A stretch of 64,000 nt of DNA from Streptomyces sp. GESEQ-35 (GTDB taxonomy: Bacteria > Actinomycetota > Actinomycetes > Streptomycetales > Streptomycetaceae), in assembly GCF_017948485.1 (NCBI RefSeq), contig NZ_JAFFSX010000022.1, positions 62,001-126,000 on the forward strand. Direction: 5' to 3'. Shown here in pieces: positions 24,287 through 32,593 of the stretch. Below the pieces are notes generated by a model that had not been told where the DNA came from, ran no database searches, and saw only the letters and a program-made list of their open reading frames with translations. The stretch's first letter is position 1. The number at the start of each line of letters is the position of its first letter. The translations under genes and the position numbers were made by a program.

Positions 24287-24328
24287 GCAAGTGGGCCGGG
24301 ACGACCTTGGCTCCGGCCCACCTACTTG
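24287..24328 (-). terminator. Terminator of the nuclease-helicase operon
   Basis: GTGGGCCGG / CCGGCCCAC 9-bp stem with flanking CAAG / CTTG pairing, 17 bases past the helicase stop. Confidence 0.6.
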
Positions 24329-24344
24329 TGCAGGACATGGCGCA

Positions 24345-25706
24345 TCAGGGCCGCCACTTCACCCGCCGTTCGGTGAGATGCGCCAGCACCGCGTGGTTGG
24401 CCTCCCAGCCGTCGGGGAATTTCACGACCGTCCCCAGCTGCACCGGCTCCGTCGACGGGTACTCGTCCAGCAGCTCGCTCACCCCGGCGCGGCACACCAC
24501 GATGCATGCATGCCGGTGCCGGGAGGCGAGTACGCAGAGTCGGCCGGTCTCCAGGTGGAACGCGGTCGCGTCGGGGCGGCCGGACAGGGGATGCAGGACC
24601 ACCGTGACGTCGTACTCCCGCCCCTGGAGCCGGTTGGCCGTGTCGACGGTGACATCGGCGACGCCCAGCTCGCCCAGTGCCGCCCGTACGGCCGCCGCCT
24701 GGTCCCGGTGTGCTGTGCCGACCGCGATCCGGTCGGCGGTCAGCGGGGCCGGTCCGTCCGACCGTTCCGACGTGGCCGCACCGCCGCGGTCCAGCAGACG
24801 CCGTACGACCGTCGCCACGGCCCGCACCGCCTCCGGATCGGTTCGCGGTGTGTGCCGCGCGGGCAGCTCCAGCAGGCCCCAGCCCGACTCGGCCGCCTCG
24901 TCGATCACCCGGTCGGGGCCGGAGCCGTCCGAGGGGACCGCGAAGGTCAGCCGACGGTCGCCGTGACCCGTGCCGCTACGGAACGGCGTGTACGGGTAGA
25001 AGGCGTCCGACACCAGGGGCGCCGCCGACGCCGGGAGCCGCCAGGACACCGGGAGGCGGTGCTGCGGCAGCTCGGGGTTGTGCGCGAGCAGGGTGGTCAC
25101 GGCGGAGCCCGACGGGTCGTACGACAGGCCCGCCCACTGCTCGCTGCCCACGATCGCGAACGGGTCCAGCTGCCCGGGGTCGCCCACGAACAGCGCACGC
25201 TCGAACAGCCCGGCCACGGCGAGCAGCGCGTCCGAGCGCATCTGGTACGCCTCGTCGACGATCGCGTGCCGCCACGGCTCGTCGACCTTGACGTGCGCCC
25301 ACTTGGCGGCCGTCGAGATCACGACCGGGAGGCCGGTGAGGTCGGCGGCCTTCGCGGACTTCCGTACGTTCGGCAGGTCGTCCAGCGCCTTGTCGTACGG
25401 GTCGGTGTCGCTGCTGTGCAGCCGGCCGACCGGCAGCTCGGGGTTCTTCTCGGCGAGTCTCAGCACCAGATCGTCGACCTGCGCGTTCGTCTGCGCGACG
25501 ACCATCAACGACCGCCCGGCGTCGGCGAGTTCGAGCGCCGCACGGACGACAAGCGTGGACTTGCCGGCGCCGGGCGGGGAGTCGACGACGACGCCCCGGT
25601 GGGTGCCGTGCAGGGTGTCGGAGAGGATCGCTGCGACGGCCTGCGCGGCGGCCGTACCAGGGTCGGGCGGGGCTCCCTGAGTGCGGGCCGTCACTGGTTG
25701 TGCCAT
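24345..25706 (-). CDS. SF1-type (DNA2/NAM7-like) helicase or AAA domain protein
   Basis: A 453-aa superfamily-1 NTPase. Walker A is SPPGAGKST (GAGKS about residues 46-50), motif II is HAIVDEAYQ, motif III is ALFVGDPGQLDPF, and the late motifs are VDTANRLQGREYDVTVVLHP and RLCVLASRHRHACIVV. The core is complete but short, with no long accessory domains. Third gene of a minus-strand set with a PD-(D/E)XK nuclease-like protein and an unknown 531-aa protein. A 184-bp gap resembling a transposon end precedes it. The start ATG at 25706 has a weak SD. Helicase plus nuclease implies DNA end-processing, repair or defence. Confidence 0.82.
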   Translation of the reverse strand: MAQPVTARTQGAPPDPGTAAAQAVAAILSDTLHGTHRGVVVDSPPGAGKSTLVVRAALELADAGRSLMVVAQTNAQVDDLVLRLAEKNPELPVGRLHSSDTDPYDKALDDLPNVRKSAKAADLTGLPVVISTAAKWAHVKVDEPWRHAIVDEAYQMRSDALLAVAGLFERALFVGDPGQLDPFAIVGSEQWAGLSYDPSGSAVTTLLAHNPELPQHRLPVSWRLPASAAPLVSDAFYPYTPFRSGTGHGDRRLTFAVPSDGSGPDRVIDEAAESGWGLLELPARHTPRTDPEAVRAVATVVRRLLDRGGAATSERSDGPAPLTADRIAVGTAHRDQAAAVRAALGELGVADVTVDTANRLQGREYDVTVVLHPLSGRPDATAFHLETGRLCVLASRHRHACIVVCRAGVSELLDEYPSTEPVQLGTVVKFPDGWEANHAVLAHLTERRVKWRP

Positions 25707-25740
25707 TCGAGTGACGGATGGTAGTGTCGCCGCGTGCTGA

Positions 25741-25894
25741 GCGAGAACCAAGCCAGCACAGCAACCTCCAATCTCTGGGGAAACCGGGCTGGTTCCAACC
25801 CGACTGGTGCCGATCGCGGAAGACTCGGTCGCTCGCTGAGCGATCGAGCGGCGTGAGCCAGGAATCCCGCTCGTTCGCGAGGGGGAGGGTTCAA
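25741..25894 (+). mobile_element. Possible right-end/omega-RNA-like remnant of an IS200/IS605-type element
   Basis: The plus-strand stretch with GGGCTGGTTCCAACCCGACT, then GAGCCAGGAATCCCGCTCG, a terminal G-rich hairpin arm and a final GGTTCAA, reads like the 3' end of Streptomyces IS200/IS605 TnpB elements as I remember them, where the guide-like RNA ends in a hairpin before a TTCAA-type junction. No transposase or TnpB reading frame remains. The final TTCAA supplies the stop codon (TGA, minus strand, 25891-25893) of the 531-aa gene. Confidence 0.4.
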
Positions 25895-27486
25895 AGGACG
25901 TCCTCCGCGGTCACGGGGTCGGCGATTTCGGCCACGGCGGCCGCCTCTCCGGGCGGCCCGCCGTGTGTCCACGGGGTCTGCTCCGGGTCGGGCAGCTTGG
26001 GCCCGCCCCGCTGTTCGTGCTCGAAGAGCGTGAAGCAGACCGCGTCGCCCTTGTCCGGCACCGATCCTTCCTCCGGCGCCTTTCCCCGGCCCATCTTGTC
26101 GACGACCCGCAGGACGATCAGATCGTCCCCCTCGTACGCGACGAACTCCGCCGCCTGCGGCTTCCCGCCCAGCGACCGGTACACCCTCGCCCGCTCACCG
26201 AGATGCGGCCGGTCGCCCGTGCGGACCGTGATCAGCGGGCGCGGGCTGGGGCGCTTGCCCTCGCTGTACGCCATGACGACATCCGTGACCTCGCCCGCGA
26301 ACGCCTCTCCGGACAGCCGCCGCCCGGCCATCACCAGCGGGTCGTCGAGCGCCTCCTGGGCCTCCAGACGGGCCTGCTCGCGCTCGCGTGCGGCGAGCTT
26401 GTTGGCCGCGGTGACCGCGTCGTCGCGGCGCGGCTGCGGGGGCTCGCCGGCCACGATCCGGTCGCGATGGCCGGTGAAGGACCAGCGGTCGCGCGTCCAC
26501 CGCTCCTCGACGTGTGCCCCGGCGGGCAGGGCTCGCAGGAGGTCGAGGCCGCGCCACACCGCCTCCCAGGTGGGCAGCGTACGGCTCAGCACGAGGTCGC
26601 GGATCTCCCGCTCGGCGGTGGTGAGTTCACCGAGCCGGTCGTCCGCCTCCAGTCCGTCCTCCGCGGCGGCGAGGGCGGTGCGCGCACGGTCGTAGCGCTC
26701 GATGGCGGGCGCGAGCAGCTTGTTGTCGAACGCCGGGTCGGTGGCCGGACCGGCGGGCGGGCACAGCAGCTGGCCCTGCGCGTCCCGCGCGAGCTCGGCC
26801 CGCAGCGCGGCCTCGGCTCCGGACTCGCCCTCCGGAGGGTCGATCCAGGCGAGCAGCGCGCCCAGGTGCTGGTCCTCGAGGCTGGACTGGCCGGTCGCCC
26901 AGTGCCGGGCCAGTATGTCCGTCATGGCGAGCAGCAGTGCGGAGCCGGGCACCCGGGCCCGCTCCGCGAAGTGGGTCAGCCACCGGCCGAGCAGCGGGAC
27001 CCGGGGTGGTGCGGGGTACGGGGTCTCCGGGTCCTGTTCCGCCGTGCGCCGAAAGCGCATGGAGCGTCCCAGCAGTCGTACGAGGTCGACGCCCGCGCGG
27101 CTCGGGATGATCAACTGCGGGGCGTCCGCGCACAGTTCGACCTCGACCTTGACCCGCTTGCCGGTCTCGGGGTCCGACTCGGTGCGCTCGGCCGCCTCGA
27201 CGGCGTCGGCGTACGCGTCGATGTGCGGCAGCACGACGTCCGCCAGCTCGGCGAGGAACGCGAACCTGAGGTCACGGTCGCGTGGCTGCGGTACGACCAG
27301 CAGTCGCGGCGTGTCCCGGTCGCAGCCCACCAGTGCGCCGAGCGGGGCGCCGGCCTCACCGGCCGTGGTGAGCGGCACGAGGACGAGAGGGCGGTCGGAC
27401 AGATGCCGGTGCCGGACCGTGGCGGCGGGCTGGGCGCAACCGGTGGTGACGGCTTCGAGGCGGGCGAGGGTGGAGATCAGCGACAC
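25891..27486 (-). CDS. Hypothetical 531-aa protein of the nuclease-helicase operon
   Basis: A 531-aa soluble protein I cannot place in a family. The N-terminal ~130 residues look alpha/beta (RPLVLVPLTTAGEAGAPLGA; DTPRLLVVPQPRDRDLRFAF), the middle is helical with conserved-looking LLGRSMRFRRTAEQDPETPY and LLLAMTDILARHWATGQSS, and the C-terminal part may be a small beta domain (LITVRTGDRPHLGERARVYR). GTG start with GGAGGTGG about seven bases upstream, overlapping the nuclease stop by 10 bases: clear coupling. Its stop codon falls in the TTCAA of a possible IS remnant, so the native C-terminus may have been altered. Confidence 0.75.
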   Translation of the reverse strand: MSLISTLARLEAVTTGCAQPAATVRHRHLSDRPLVLVPLTTAGEAGAPLGALVGCDRDTPRLLVVPQPRDRDLRFAFLAELADVVLPHIDAYADAVEAAERTESDPETGKRVKVEVELCADAPQLIIPSRAGVDLVRLLGRSMRFRRTAEQDPETPYPAPPRVPLLGRWLTHFAERARVPGSALLLAMTDILARHWATGQSSLEDQHLGALLAWIDPPEGESGAEAALRAELARDAQGQLLCPPAGPATDPAFDNKLLAPAIERYDRARTALAAAEDGLEADDRLGELTTAEREIRDLVLSRTLPTWEAVWRGLDLLRALPAGAHVEERWTRDRWSFTGHRDRIVAGEPPQPRRDDAVTAANKLAAREREQARLEAQEALDDPLVMAGRRLSGEAFAGEVTDVVMAYSEGKRPSPRPLITVRTGDRPHLGERARVYRSLGGKPQAAEFVAYEGDDLIVLRVVDKMGRGKAPEEGSVPDKGDAVCFTLFEHEQRGGPKLPDPEQTPWTHGGPPGEAAAVAEIADPVTAEDVL

Positions 27487-28658
27487 GGGGTGGCCACCTC
27501 CTCGGCACGCTGGTTGAGCGCCTCCGCCCGCAGCTCCGCTGCCCGTCGCAGCGCCGCCACCGCCGGGTCGTCCGGGTCGCCGGCCGTTCCGCGGGCCGCC
27601 GCGAGCACGTCCTCGACCGTCGTCAGACCGCCCAGCTCCGCCCGCATCGAGCGGCCGAGGGAGGTCACCGCGCCGGCCGCGCGGGAGCGGTCGCGGCAGT
27701 GGAAGGCCAGCTCGCAGGCGGACAGGCACTCGGGCGCGTACGTCGCCGGAACCGACTCGACGGCCTCCGTCAGCTCGGCGGCGGGCAGTTCGGGCGAGAA
27801 GCAGATGTCCTCGGGGAGCGTGTCGGCGATGTCCTGGATGCGGGTGAGCCGGGCCAGCTGGCGGTCGGTCACCGCGCGCTGCTTGCGTACGTCGACGGCG
27901 GACGCGGTGGGCAGGTTGGAGAAGTCCTTCGGGCAGACCAGGAGCACGCGGTGGCGTACCCGCGGGGCGGGGTTGAGGTGGCCGGCGACCTGTTCCAGCG
28001 CCAGTACGTACACCGCGGCCTGGCGGGCGGCTGCGCCCACCTTCGCCGGGTCCGCCGAACCGTCCAGCATCGGGAAGGACTTGATCTCGACGACCGTCCA
28101 GCTGCCGTCCGGATGCACGACCACCGCGTCCGGCTCCAGGAAGGCGGGTGACCCCGCGACGTCGAGGGCGAGCATGGGATGGTCGAGCAGCGTCCAGTCG
28201 GCGGCCTCGACGGCCTCGCGCAGTGCCAGTGCGGTACGCGCGGAGCGCCCCTCGGGGCCGATCGCGGACAGGTCGGGCACGTGCGCGCGTGCGGGCTGTT
28301 CGGCGCCCGGGTCCAGCTTTTCGTGCACCAGCCGCAGCAGCTCCGCACCGCCGTCGGCCTTGACCTTCGCCTCGAACGCGTTGCCCCGGGTGAACGCGAA
28401 CTGCGACTGCCCGAAGGCCGACGGTGCACCCAGCGCGCTCGCCAGCGTCGCCTTGTTCACCCCGGCGCCGTCCAGGATCGCGCGCCGCTTGCAGCCCGGG
28501 TTGGCGGCGAGTGCGGCCAGGGCGCGGGCATCCAGCGCCTTGGCCGGTACATCGGGACCGCGCAGCTCAGCGAGCCGGTGCCGCAGCGCTGTCCCCCGCG
28601 TCCTGGGGGGCGGCACTCGGCTCGGCTCGTGGCTCGCGCTGCCATGGAATTCGCTCAC
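27477..28658 (-). CDS. PD-(D/E)XK nuclease-like protein with Cas4/AddB-type cysteine pattern
   Basis: A roughly 393-aa protein. The nuclease core is FLEPDAVVVHPDGSWTVVEI followed by KSF: Asp177, then Glu191-x-Lys193 of a PD-(D/E)XK active site. Four cysteines follow the Fe-S RecB-nuclease layout: one before the core (C56 in NPGCKRRAIL) and three after it (C311-x3-C315-x5-C321), close to Cas4/AddB. RGNAFEAKVK matches the conserved Gly motif of that fold. Start uncertain: GTG 28658 is used, while TTG 28688 is the longest option; either overlaps the PAP2 gene. Coupled to the unknown 531-aa gene and the helicase. DNA-end processing is inferred. Confidence 0.72.
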   Translation of the reverse strand: MSEFHGSASHEPSRVPPPRTRGTALRHRLAELRGPDVPAKALDARALAALAANPGCKRRAILDGAGVNKATLASALGAPSAFGQSQFAFTRGNAFEAKVKADGGAELLRLVHEKLDPGAEQPARAHVPDLSAIGPEGRSARTALALREAVEAADWTLLDHPMLALDVAGSPAFLEPDAVVVHPDGSWTVVEIKSFPMLDGSADPAKVGAAARQAAVYVLALEQVAGHLNPAPRVRHRVLLVCPKDFSNLPTASAVDVRKQRAVTDRQLARLTRIQDIADTLPEDICFSPELPAAELTEAVESVPATYAPECLSACELAFHCRDRSRAAGAVTSLGRSMRAELGGLTTVEDVLAAARGTAGDPDDPAVAALRRAAELRAEALNQRAEEVATPCR

Positions 28659-29520
28659 CCGTGGAAGTCTGGCATCCGCCACTGACAATTGAGGCCGGTG
28701 CTGAGGTCTGTGTGCCGCCAGAGCCCGCTGCGCCGGGCGCGAACCGCGCCACCAGCTGCACCCGGACCCGGTTCGCGACCCGCATCACATACGGCGTCAG
28801 CAGGAACCCGGCCCCCATCACGGCCGCGCCCGCGACCGCGTCGAGGAAGTAGTGGTTCGCGGTGCCCATCACCACGATCGTCGTCACCAGCGGGTAGACG
28901 ACGGCGGCGACCTTGGTCAGACGCGTCCCGCCGAACCGCCAGAGGATCACGCCGCACCACAGCGCCCAGCCGCAGTGCAGACTCGGCATCGCCGCGTACT
29001 GGTTGGTCAGGCCGCCCAGCCCCTTCGGCGCGCTCGCGTCGCCGCCCCACCAGCCGTACGAGCTGTACTGGGCCATCGTGTCCACGAAGCCGTGGCCGTC
29101 GGCGAGCAGGCGCGGCGGGCAGGTCGGCAGCAGCGTGAAACCGATCAGGCCGATGAAGGTGGACGTCATCAGCCAGGTGCGGGCCGCCTGGTAGTGCCGG
29201 GAACGGGACCGGAAGAGAAAGATCAGGATCGCGGGCGTGACGGCGTAGTGCAGCGACGCGTACCAGAAGTCGGCCGGGATGCCGATCCAGGCCTCGCGGG
29301 TGAACAGGCGGTTGAGCGGATGCTCCGCGTTGAGGTGCAGGGCCTTCTCGATCTTCAGGATCGCCAGGCCGTGGTCGACGGCTTTGGAGACATCGCCCCC
29401 GACGAGGAGCCGGCCCGCGGAGTAGCAGGCGTACACCAGCAGGATCAGCGGCAGTTCGGTCCACCAGCGCAGCCGGGTCCGTGGGGCTGCCTCGGTGCTC
29501 AGTGTTTCGGCGTGCGGCAT
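28567..29520 (-). CDS. PAP2-family phosphatase (inositolphosphotransferase-like), membrane
   Basis: A 317-aa integral membrane protein with about six segments. The active-site motifs of the PAP2 superfamily are PSLHCGWALW (with its His) and NHYFLDAVAGA; the upstream PTCPPRLLAD loop is typical of the Aur1/Ipt1-like branch that acts on lipid phosphates. GGAGGG lies eight bases before the ATG. The last ~30 codons, a proline/alanine/serine-rich hydrophilic tail, overlap the start of the nuclease gene in another frame by 92 bases, unusually long for same-strand neighbours. Confidence 0.85.
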   Translation of the reverse strand: MPHAETLSTEAAPRTRLRWWTELPLILLVYACYSAGRLLVGGDVSKAVDHGLAILKIEKALHLNAEHPLNRLFTREAWIGIPADFWYASLHYAVTPAILIFLFRSRSRHYQAARTWLMTSTFIGLIGFTLLPTCPPRLLADGHGFVDTMAQYSSYGWWGGDASAPKGLGGLTNQYAAMPSLHCGWALWCGVILWRFGGTRLTKVAAVVYPLVTTIVVMGTANHYFLDAVAGAAVMGAGFLLTPYVMRVANRVRVQLVARFAPGAAGSGGTQTSAPASIVSGGCQTSTGERIPWQREPRAEPSAAPQDAGDSAAAPAR

Positions 29521-29717
29521 CCGATCGCCCTCCCCCTTCTCGTCGCGCGGCCCGGCGCTCCGGACGTACCACTTTACGGTGTATGTGCGCGCCCCCGAGG
29601 GGCGCCCCCGGCCCTGATAGACGCAGAGATCGCCCGGCGGGTTGCCCCTTTCTACCGTGCGCGATGATGGACACGCCCGACTCGATTCCTCCCGGAATCC
29701 CTCTGGAAAGGTCTTCC

Positions 29718-30314
29718 ATGGCACCGCGCATCCTGCTGGCCCGGCACGGACAGACGGAGTGGTCGCTGTCCGGCAGACACACCGGCAGGACCGACGTCCC
29801 CCTGCTCGAGGAGGGCCGCCGCGGCGCCAAACTGCTCGGCGAGCGGCTGCACCGGGCGCCGTACGACACTCTCCCCGGCGTCGAGGTGCGCACCAGCCCG
29901 CTGGCACGCGCGCGTGAGACATGCGAACTGGCCGGCTTCGGGGAACGCGCGCGTGCCTGGGACGTGCTCATGGAGTGGGACTACGGCGCGTACGAGGGCA
30001 TGACGCCCCAGGAGATCCAGGCCGTCCGGCCCGGCTGGCTGATCTGGCGTGACGGGGTGCCGCAGGGGGAGAGCCTGGCCGAGGTGACGGCCCGTGCGGA
30101 CGAGGCCGTCGCGTGGGCGCGGGCGGAGGACCGGGATGTGCTGGTCTTCGCCCACGGGCACATCCTGAGGTCCATCGGCGCGCGGTGGCTGGGGCTGCCG
30201 CTGGATTTCGCGGCTCGGATACGGCTCAATCCCACGTCGTTGTCGGTGCTGGGATGGGCGTACGGCGAGCCGGCGATCGAGAGCTGGAACGACCTGGGGC
30301 ACCTGGGCGGGTAG
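29718..30314 (+). CDS. Histidine phosphatase (phosphoglycerate-mutase superfamily)
   Basis: A 198-aa cytoplasmic phosphatase. The phospho-accepting His is in LLARHGQTEWSLSGRHTG, the partner Arg in SPLARARETCELAG and the second His in LVFAHGHILRSIG. Length and motifs match the small acid-phosphatase branch rather than glycolytic phosphoglycerate mutase. Start at the ATG with GGAAAGG six bases upstream; an ATG 18 codons earlier has no SD. Divergent from the PAP2 gene. Substrate unknown. Confidence 0.88.
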   Translation: MAPRILLARHGQTEWSLSGRHTGRTDVPLLEEGRRGAKLLGERLHRAPYDTLPGVEVRTSPLARARETCELAGFGERARAWDVLMEWDYGAYEGMTPQEIQAVRPGWLIWRDGVPQGESLAEVTARADEAVAWARAEDRDVLVFAHGHILRSIGARWLGLPLDFAARIRLNPTSLSVLGWAYGEPAIESWNDLGHLGG

Positions 30315-30361
30315 GGCGTACGCAGCCGCTCACGCCGTACGCAGTCGCTCATGCCGTACGC
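30315..30361. repeat. Short tandem repeat, 19-bp unit, 2.5 copies
   Basis: GCCGTACGCAGTCGCTCAT repeated in tandem, with two differences in the first copy and a truncated third. It fills the gap between convergent genes and runs over the stop codon of the HTH/TPR regulator. Confidence 0.55.
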
Positions 30362-31788
30362 GGGAGCGACGCGTGTCTCTCCAGGAAGGCCGATACTTCC
30401 GAGGCGCGGCGGTGCGGGAGCAGCACGCGGGCCGTTCCCGCCAGCATGGTCTGGATGCGCGACGACTGGACCTCGTTCAGGAGGTCCAGGACGCGCATGC
30501 CGGCCAGGGCCGCCTCGTCGGGGTGGCCGCCGCGGGCCAGGTCGTCGGCGAGTTCGGCGGTGTACAGGGCGATGTTGCGGGTGAAGTGGGGGTCCTGGAG
30601 GTGGGCGGCGCGCCGGGCGTGGCGGGCCGCGCGGGGCCAGTCGCCCAGGGTGGACCAGCACTGTGCCTCAAGGCCCTCCAGCTCGGCCTCTCCGTAGAAG
30701 CTCATCCACTCGGGGTCGATGTCCGAGGTCCCTCGGTCGTAGAGGGCGTGTGCGCGGGCGAGTGCCTGTTCGCAGCCGGTGCGGTCGGCGAGCCCCGCCC
30801 AGCCGCCCGCCTCGCGCAGCGCGAGCAGCGACATCAGGCGCGCGGAGCCCAGCGGGCGGGCGACGCGCTGTGCGGCCTGCGCGGCACGCAACGCCTCCCG
30901 CGGCCGTCCCGCGTCCCGCGCGAGGAACGCCGTGTTGCAGAAGGCGTGCGCCTCCAGCCCCGGGTCGCCGGACAACCGGGCGGTCGCGAGCGCCTCCGCG
31001 TAGTGCGAGCGCGCATCGTCGAACCGGCCCGAGTCATGGGCCAGCCAGCCCACCGAGATGGCCAGCTCACCGGCGCCCGAGTGCAGCCGGTCGGCGGTCG
31101 TCTGCCGGGTCGCGCCGGCGTCGAGCAGGGCGTACGCGGCGCGCAGCGGGGCCGCCGCGCGCCGGTAGAGGCCGTCCGCGCCGTGCCGGTCGTCGAGCAG
31201 CCGGATCCTGCGGACGGCTTCCTCCAGAGCGTCCGCCTCGCCCGCTCCGGAACGGCGGGCCGGGCGCTGTGCGGCCGCGGCCTCGAAGGTGAGCCCGATG
31301 GGGCCCAGGGCGGCGGCCACTGTGGCGCCCCCGCCGGTCATGAATGCGCGACGTAGCACGTCGCTCTCCTCGTCGTTCTCGTGCGTCTCGTAGGGGTTCT
31401 GCGGGTCATACGGCTCGTGTGCCCCCTCCGTCTCACCCATCCCGTACGCCGGGCTCGTGGTGTGCGAAGGGGGCGTGTCGTCGGGTTCGCGCGCCCCGCG
31501 TCCGCGTACGGATGCGCGGGGCGCAAAGCCGAGGTCGGTGAGTGTGCGACCGGGGAACATATGCAGGAACACCCGTTCGTATGCGTAGTTGGGGCAGCGG
31601 ATCTCACCCGCCTCGACCCGACCGACGTAGCGCGCGTCGCAGCTGACCCGCTCACCGATCTCGCGGGCGGCCCGACGGACCGCCGCGGCGAACTCGGCCG
31701 GCGAGCGCTGGCCGCGCAGCTGCCGGAACGCGAGATTCGGCCGCGGTGGCCGGGGGTACTGAGACGGGGTCATCTGTGACGACGCCAT
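30349..31788 (-). CDS. HTH regulator with tetratricopeptide-like C-terminal region
   Basis: A 479-aa protein. An N-terminal helix-turn-helix (residues ~10-75; GERVSCDARYVGRVEAGEIR) is followed by a low-complexity acidic linker, then a hydrophobic-Gly/Ala segment (FMTGGGATVAAALGPIGLTF) and a long helical TPR-like domain (GWLAHDSGRFDDARSHYAEA; GDWPRAARHARRAAHLQDPH). This is a widespread Streptomyces regulator architecture; targets are unknown. ATG at 31788 with AGAGGA nine bases upstream. Confidence 0.85.
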   Translation of the reverse strand: MASSQMTPSQYPRPPRPNLAFRQLRGQRSPAEFAAAVRRAAREIGERVSCDARYVGRVEAGEIRCPNYAYERVFLHMFPGRTLTDLGFAPRASVRGRGAREPDDTPPSHTTSPAYGMGETEGAHEPYDPQNPYETHENDEESDVLRRAFMTGGGATVAAALGPIGLTFEAAAAQRPARRSGAGEADALEEAVRRIRLLDDRHGADGLYRRAAAPLRAAYALLDAGATRQTTADRLHSGAGELAISVGWLAHDSGRFDDARSHYAEALATARLSGDPGLEAHAFCNTAFLARDAGRPREALRAAQAAQRVARPLGSARLMSLLALREAGGWAGLADRTGCEQALARAHALYDRGTSDIDPEWMSFYGEAELEGLEAQCWSTLGDWPRAARHARRAAHLQDPHFTRNIALYTAELADDLARGGHPDEAALAGMRVLDLLNEVQSSRIQTMLAGTARVLLPHRRASEVSAFLERHASLPRTA

Positions 31789-32059
31789 GGCCGGGTCCTC
31801 TCGTGCGAACCGTCGAACCATGCCGGATATAGGGCTGGTTGTCCGTGTGGCACCCTGCGTCCGGCGGGCAAGAACGTACCCGCTGTGTCGGAGCCACCAC
31901 GCAGTGTTTGGCTACAAACCGGATATCTCATCCACGATCTGCCATGAACTGCCATCCTTTGCGGCGGACTTCCGGCGTAGCCGTTGACGCGGCGACGCGT
32001 TGGACTCAGTGGACCGGGAGCCGCCCGACTCCCGACCCGCTCGTCCTAGGAGGGGTTCC

Positions 32060-32551
32060 GTGGTGGAGGCCGGCGTGGAGACCAGCCAGTGCGTCGCATC
32101 GTGTGTGCCGTATGTGCCGAGTGCCCCGGTGACGACGGCGGGGCATGCACCGACGCCGGAGAGCAGTGCGACGCCGTTCGCCGCCGAGTTCGCTGCCGAA
32201 GGGGACGGGTGCGATCTTGTGACGGTGCCGGCCCGGCAGGGGCTGGAGGCGGTCGACATTCTGCGGCGCGGGGCCGCCGCGGACTCGGTGGGGCCGGTGC
32301 TGCATGACGACGGGTGCGACACCTTGGGGTTCGTGGTGCCGTCGGGGACCGCGGCGGCATGGGACGTGCCCGGGAGTACGTGCACGGAGACGAACGGGCG
32401 GGGGCTGTGTCTGAACCCCGAGCCGCCGGTGGAGGGCTCGGACTGGCTGCTGCCCCCGGGAGAGGCCGACCTGGCGACGGACCCCGCGGTGCTGCGGGCG
32501 GCGCTGGGGGAGGCGGCCCGGCTGATCGAGGCGGCGGACAACTGTCGGTGA
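32060..32551 (+). CDS. Hypothetical protein (actinobacterial type)
   Basis: A 163-aa soluble protein: CDLVTVPARQGLEAVDILRR in the middle and CDTLGFVVPSGTAAAWDVPG towards the C-terminus, pattern familiar from Streptomyces hypotheticals. GTG start chosen because AGGAGG lies six bases upstream; longer frames lack one. Six cysteines in a small protein is notable. It precedes the spermidine-synthase-like gene by 42 bases and may be cotranscribed. No function known. Confidence 0.72.
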   Translation: MVEAGVETSQCVASCVPYVPSAPVTTAGHAPTPESSATPFAAEFAAEGDGCDLVTVPARQGLEAVDILRRGAAADSVGPVLHDDGCDTLGFVVPSGTAAAWDVPGSTCTETNGRGLCLNPEPPVEGSDWLLPPGEADLATDPAVLRAALGEAARLIEAADNCR

Positions 32552-32593
32552 CGTGCCCGCGCCGACCTTCCCCCGCGCCCCGATAATGGCCCA

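Noticed and set aside
25963..28692. A 909-codon open frame on the plus strand, and similar long plus or antisense frames (784-2382, 42422-44707, 56121-58004)
   Set aside because: They lie antisense to genes with clear motifs and show the Gly/Arg/Val-rich, low-complexity composition of shadow frames in high-GC DNA; no family motif or SD.
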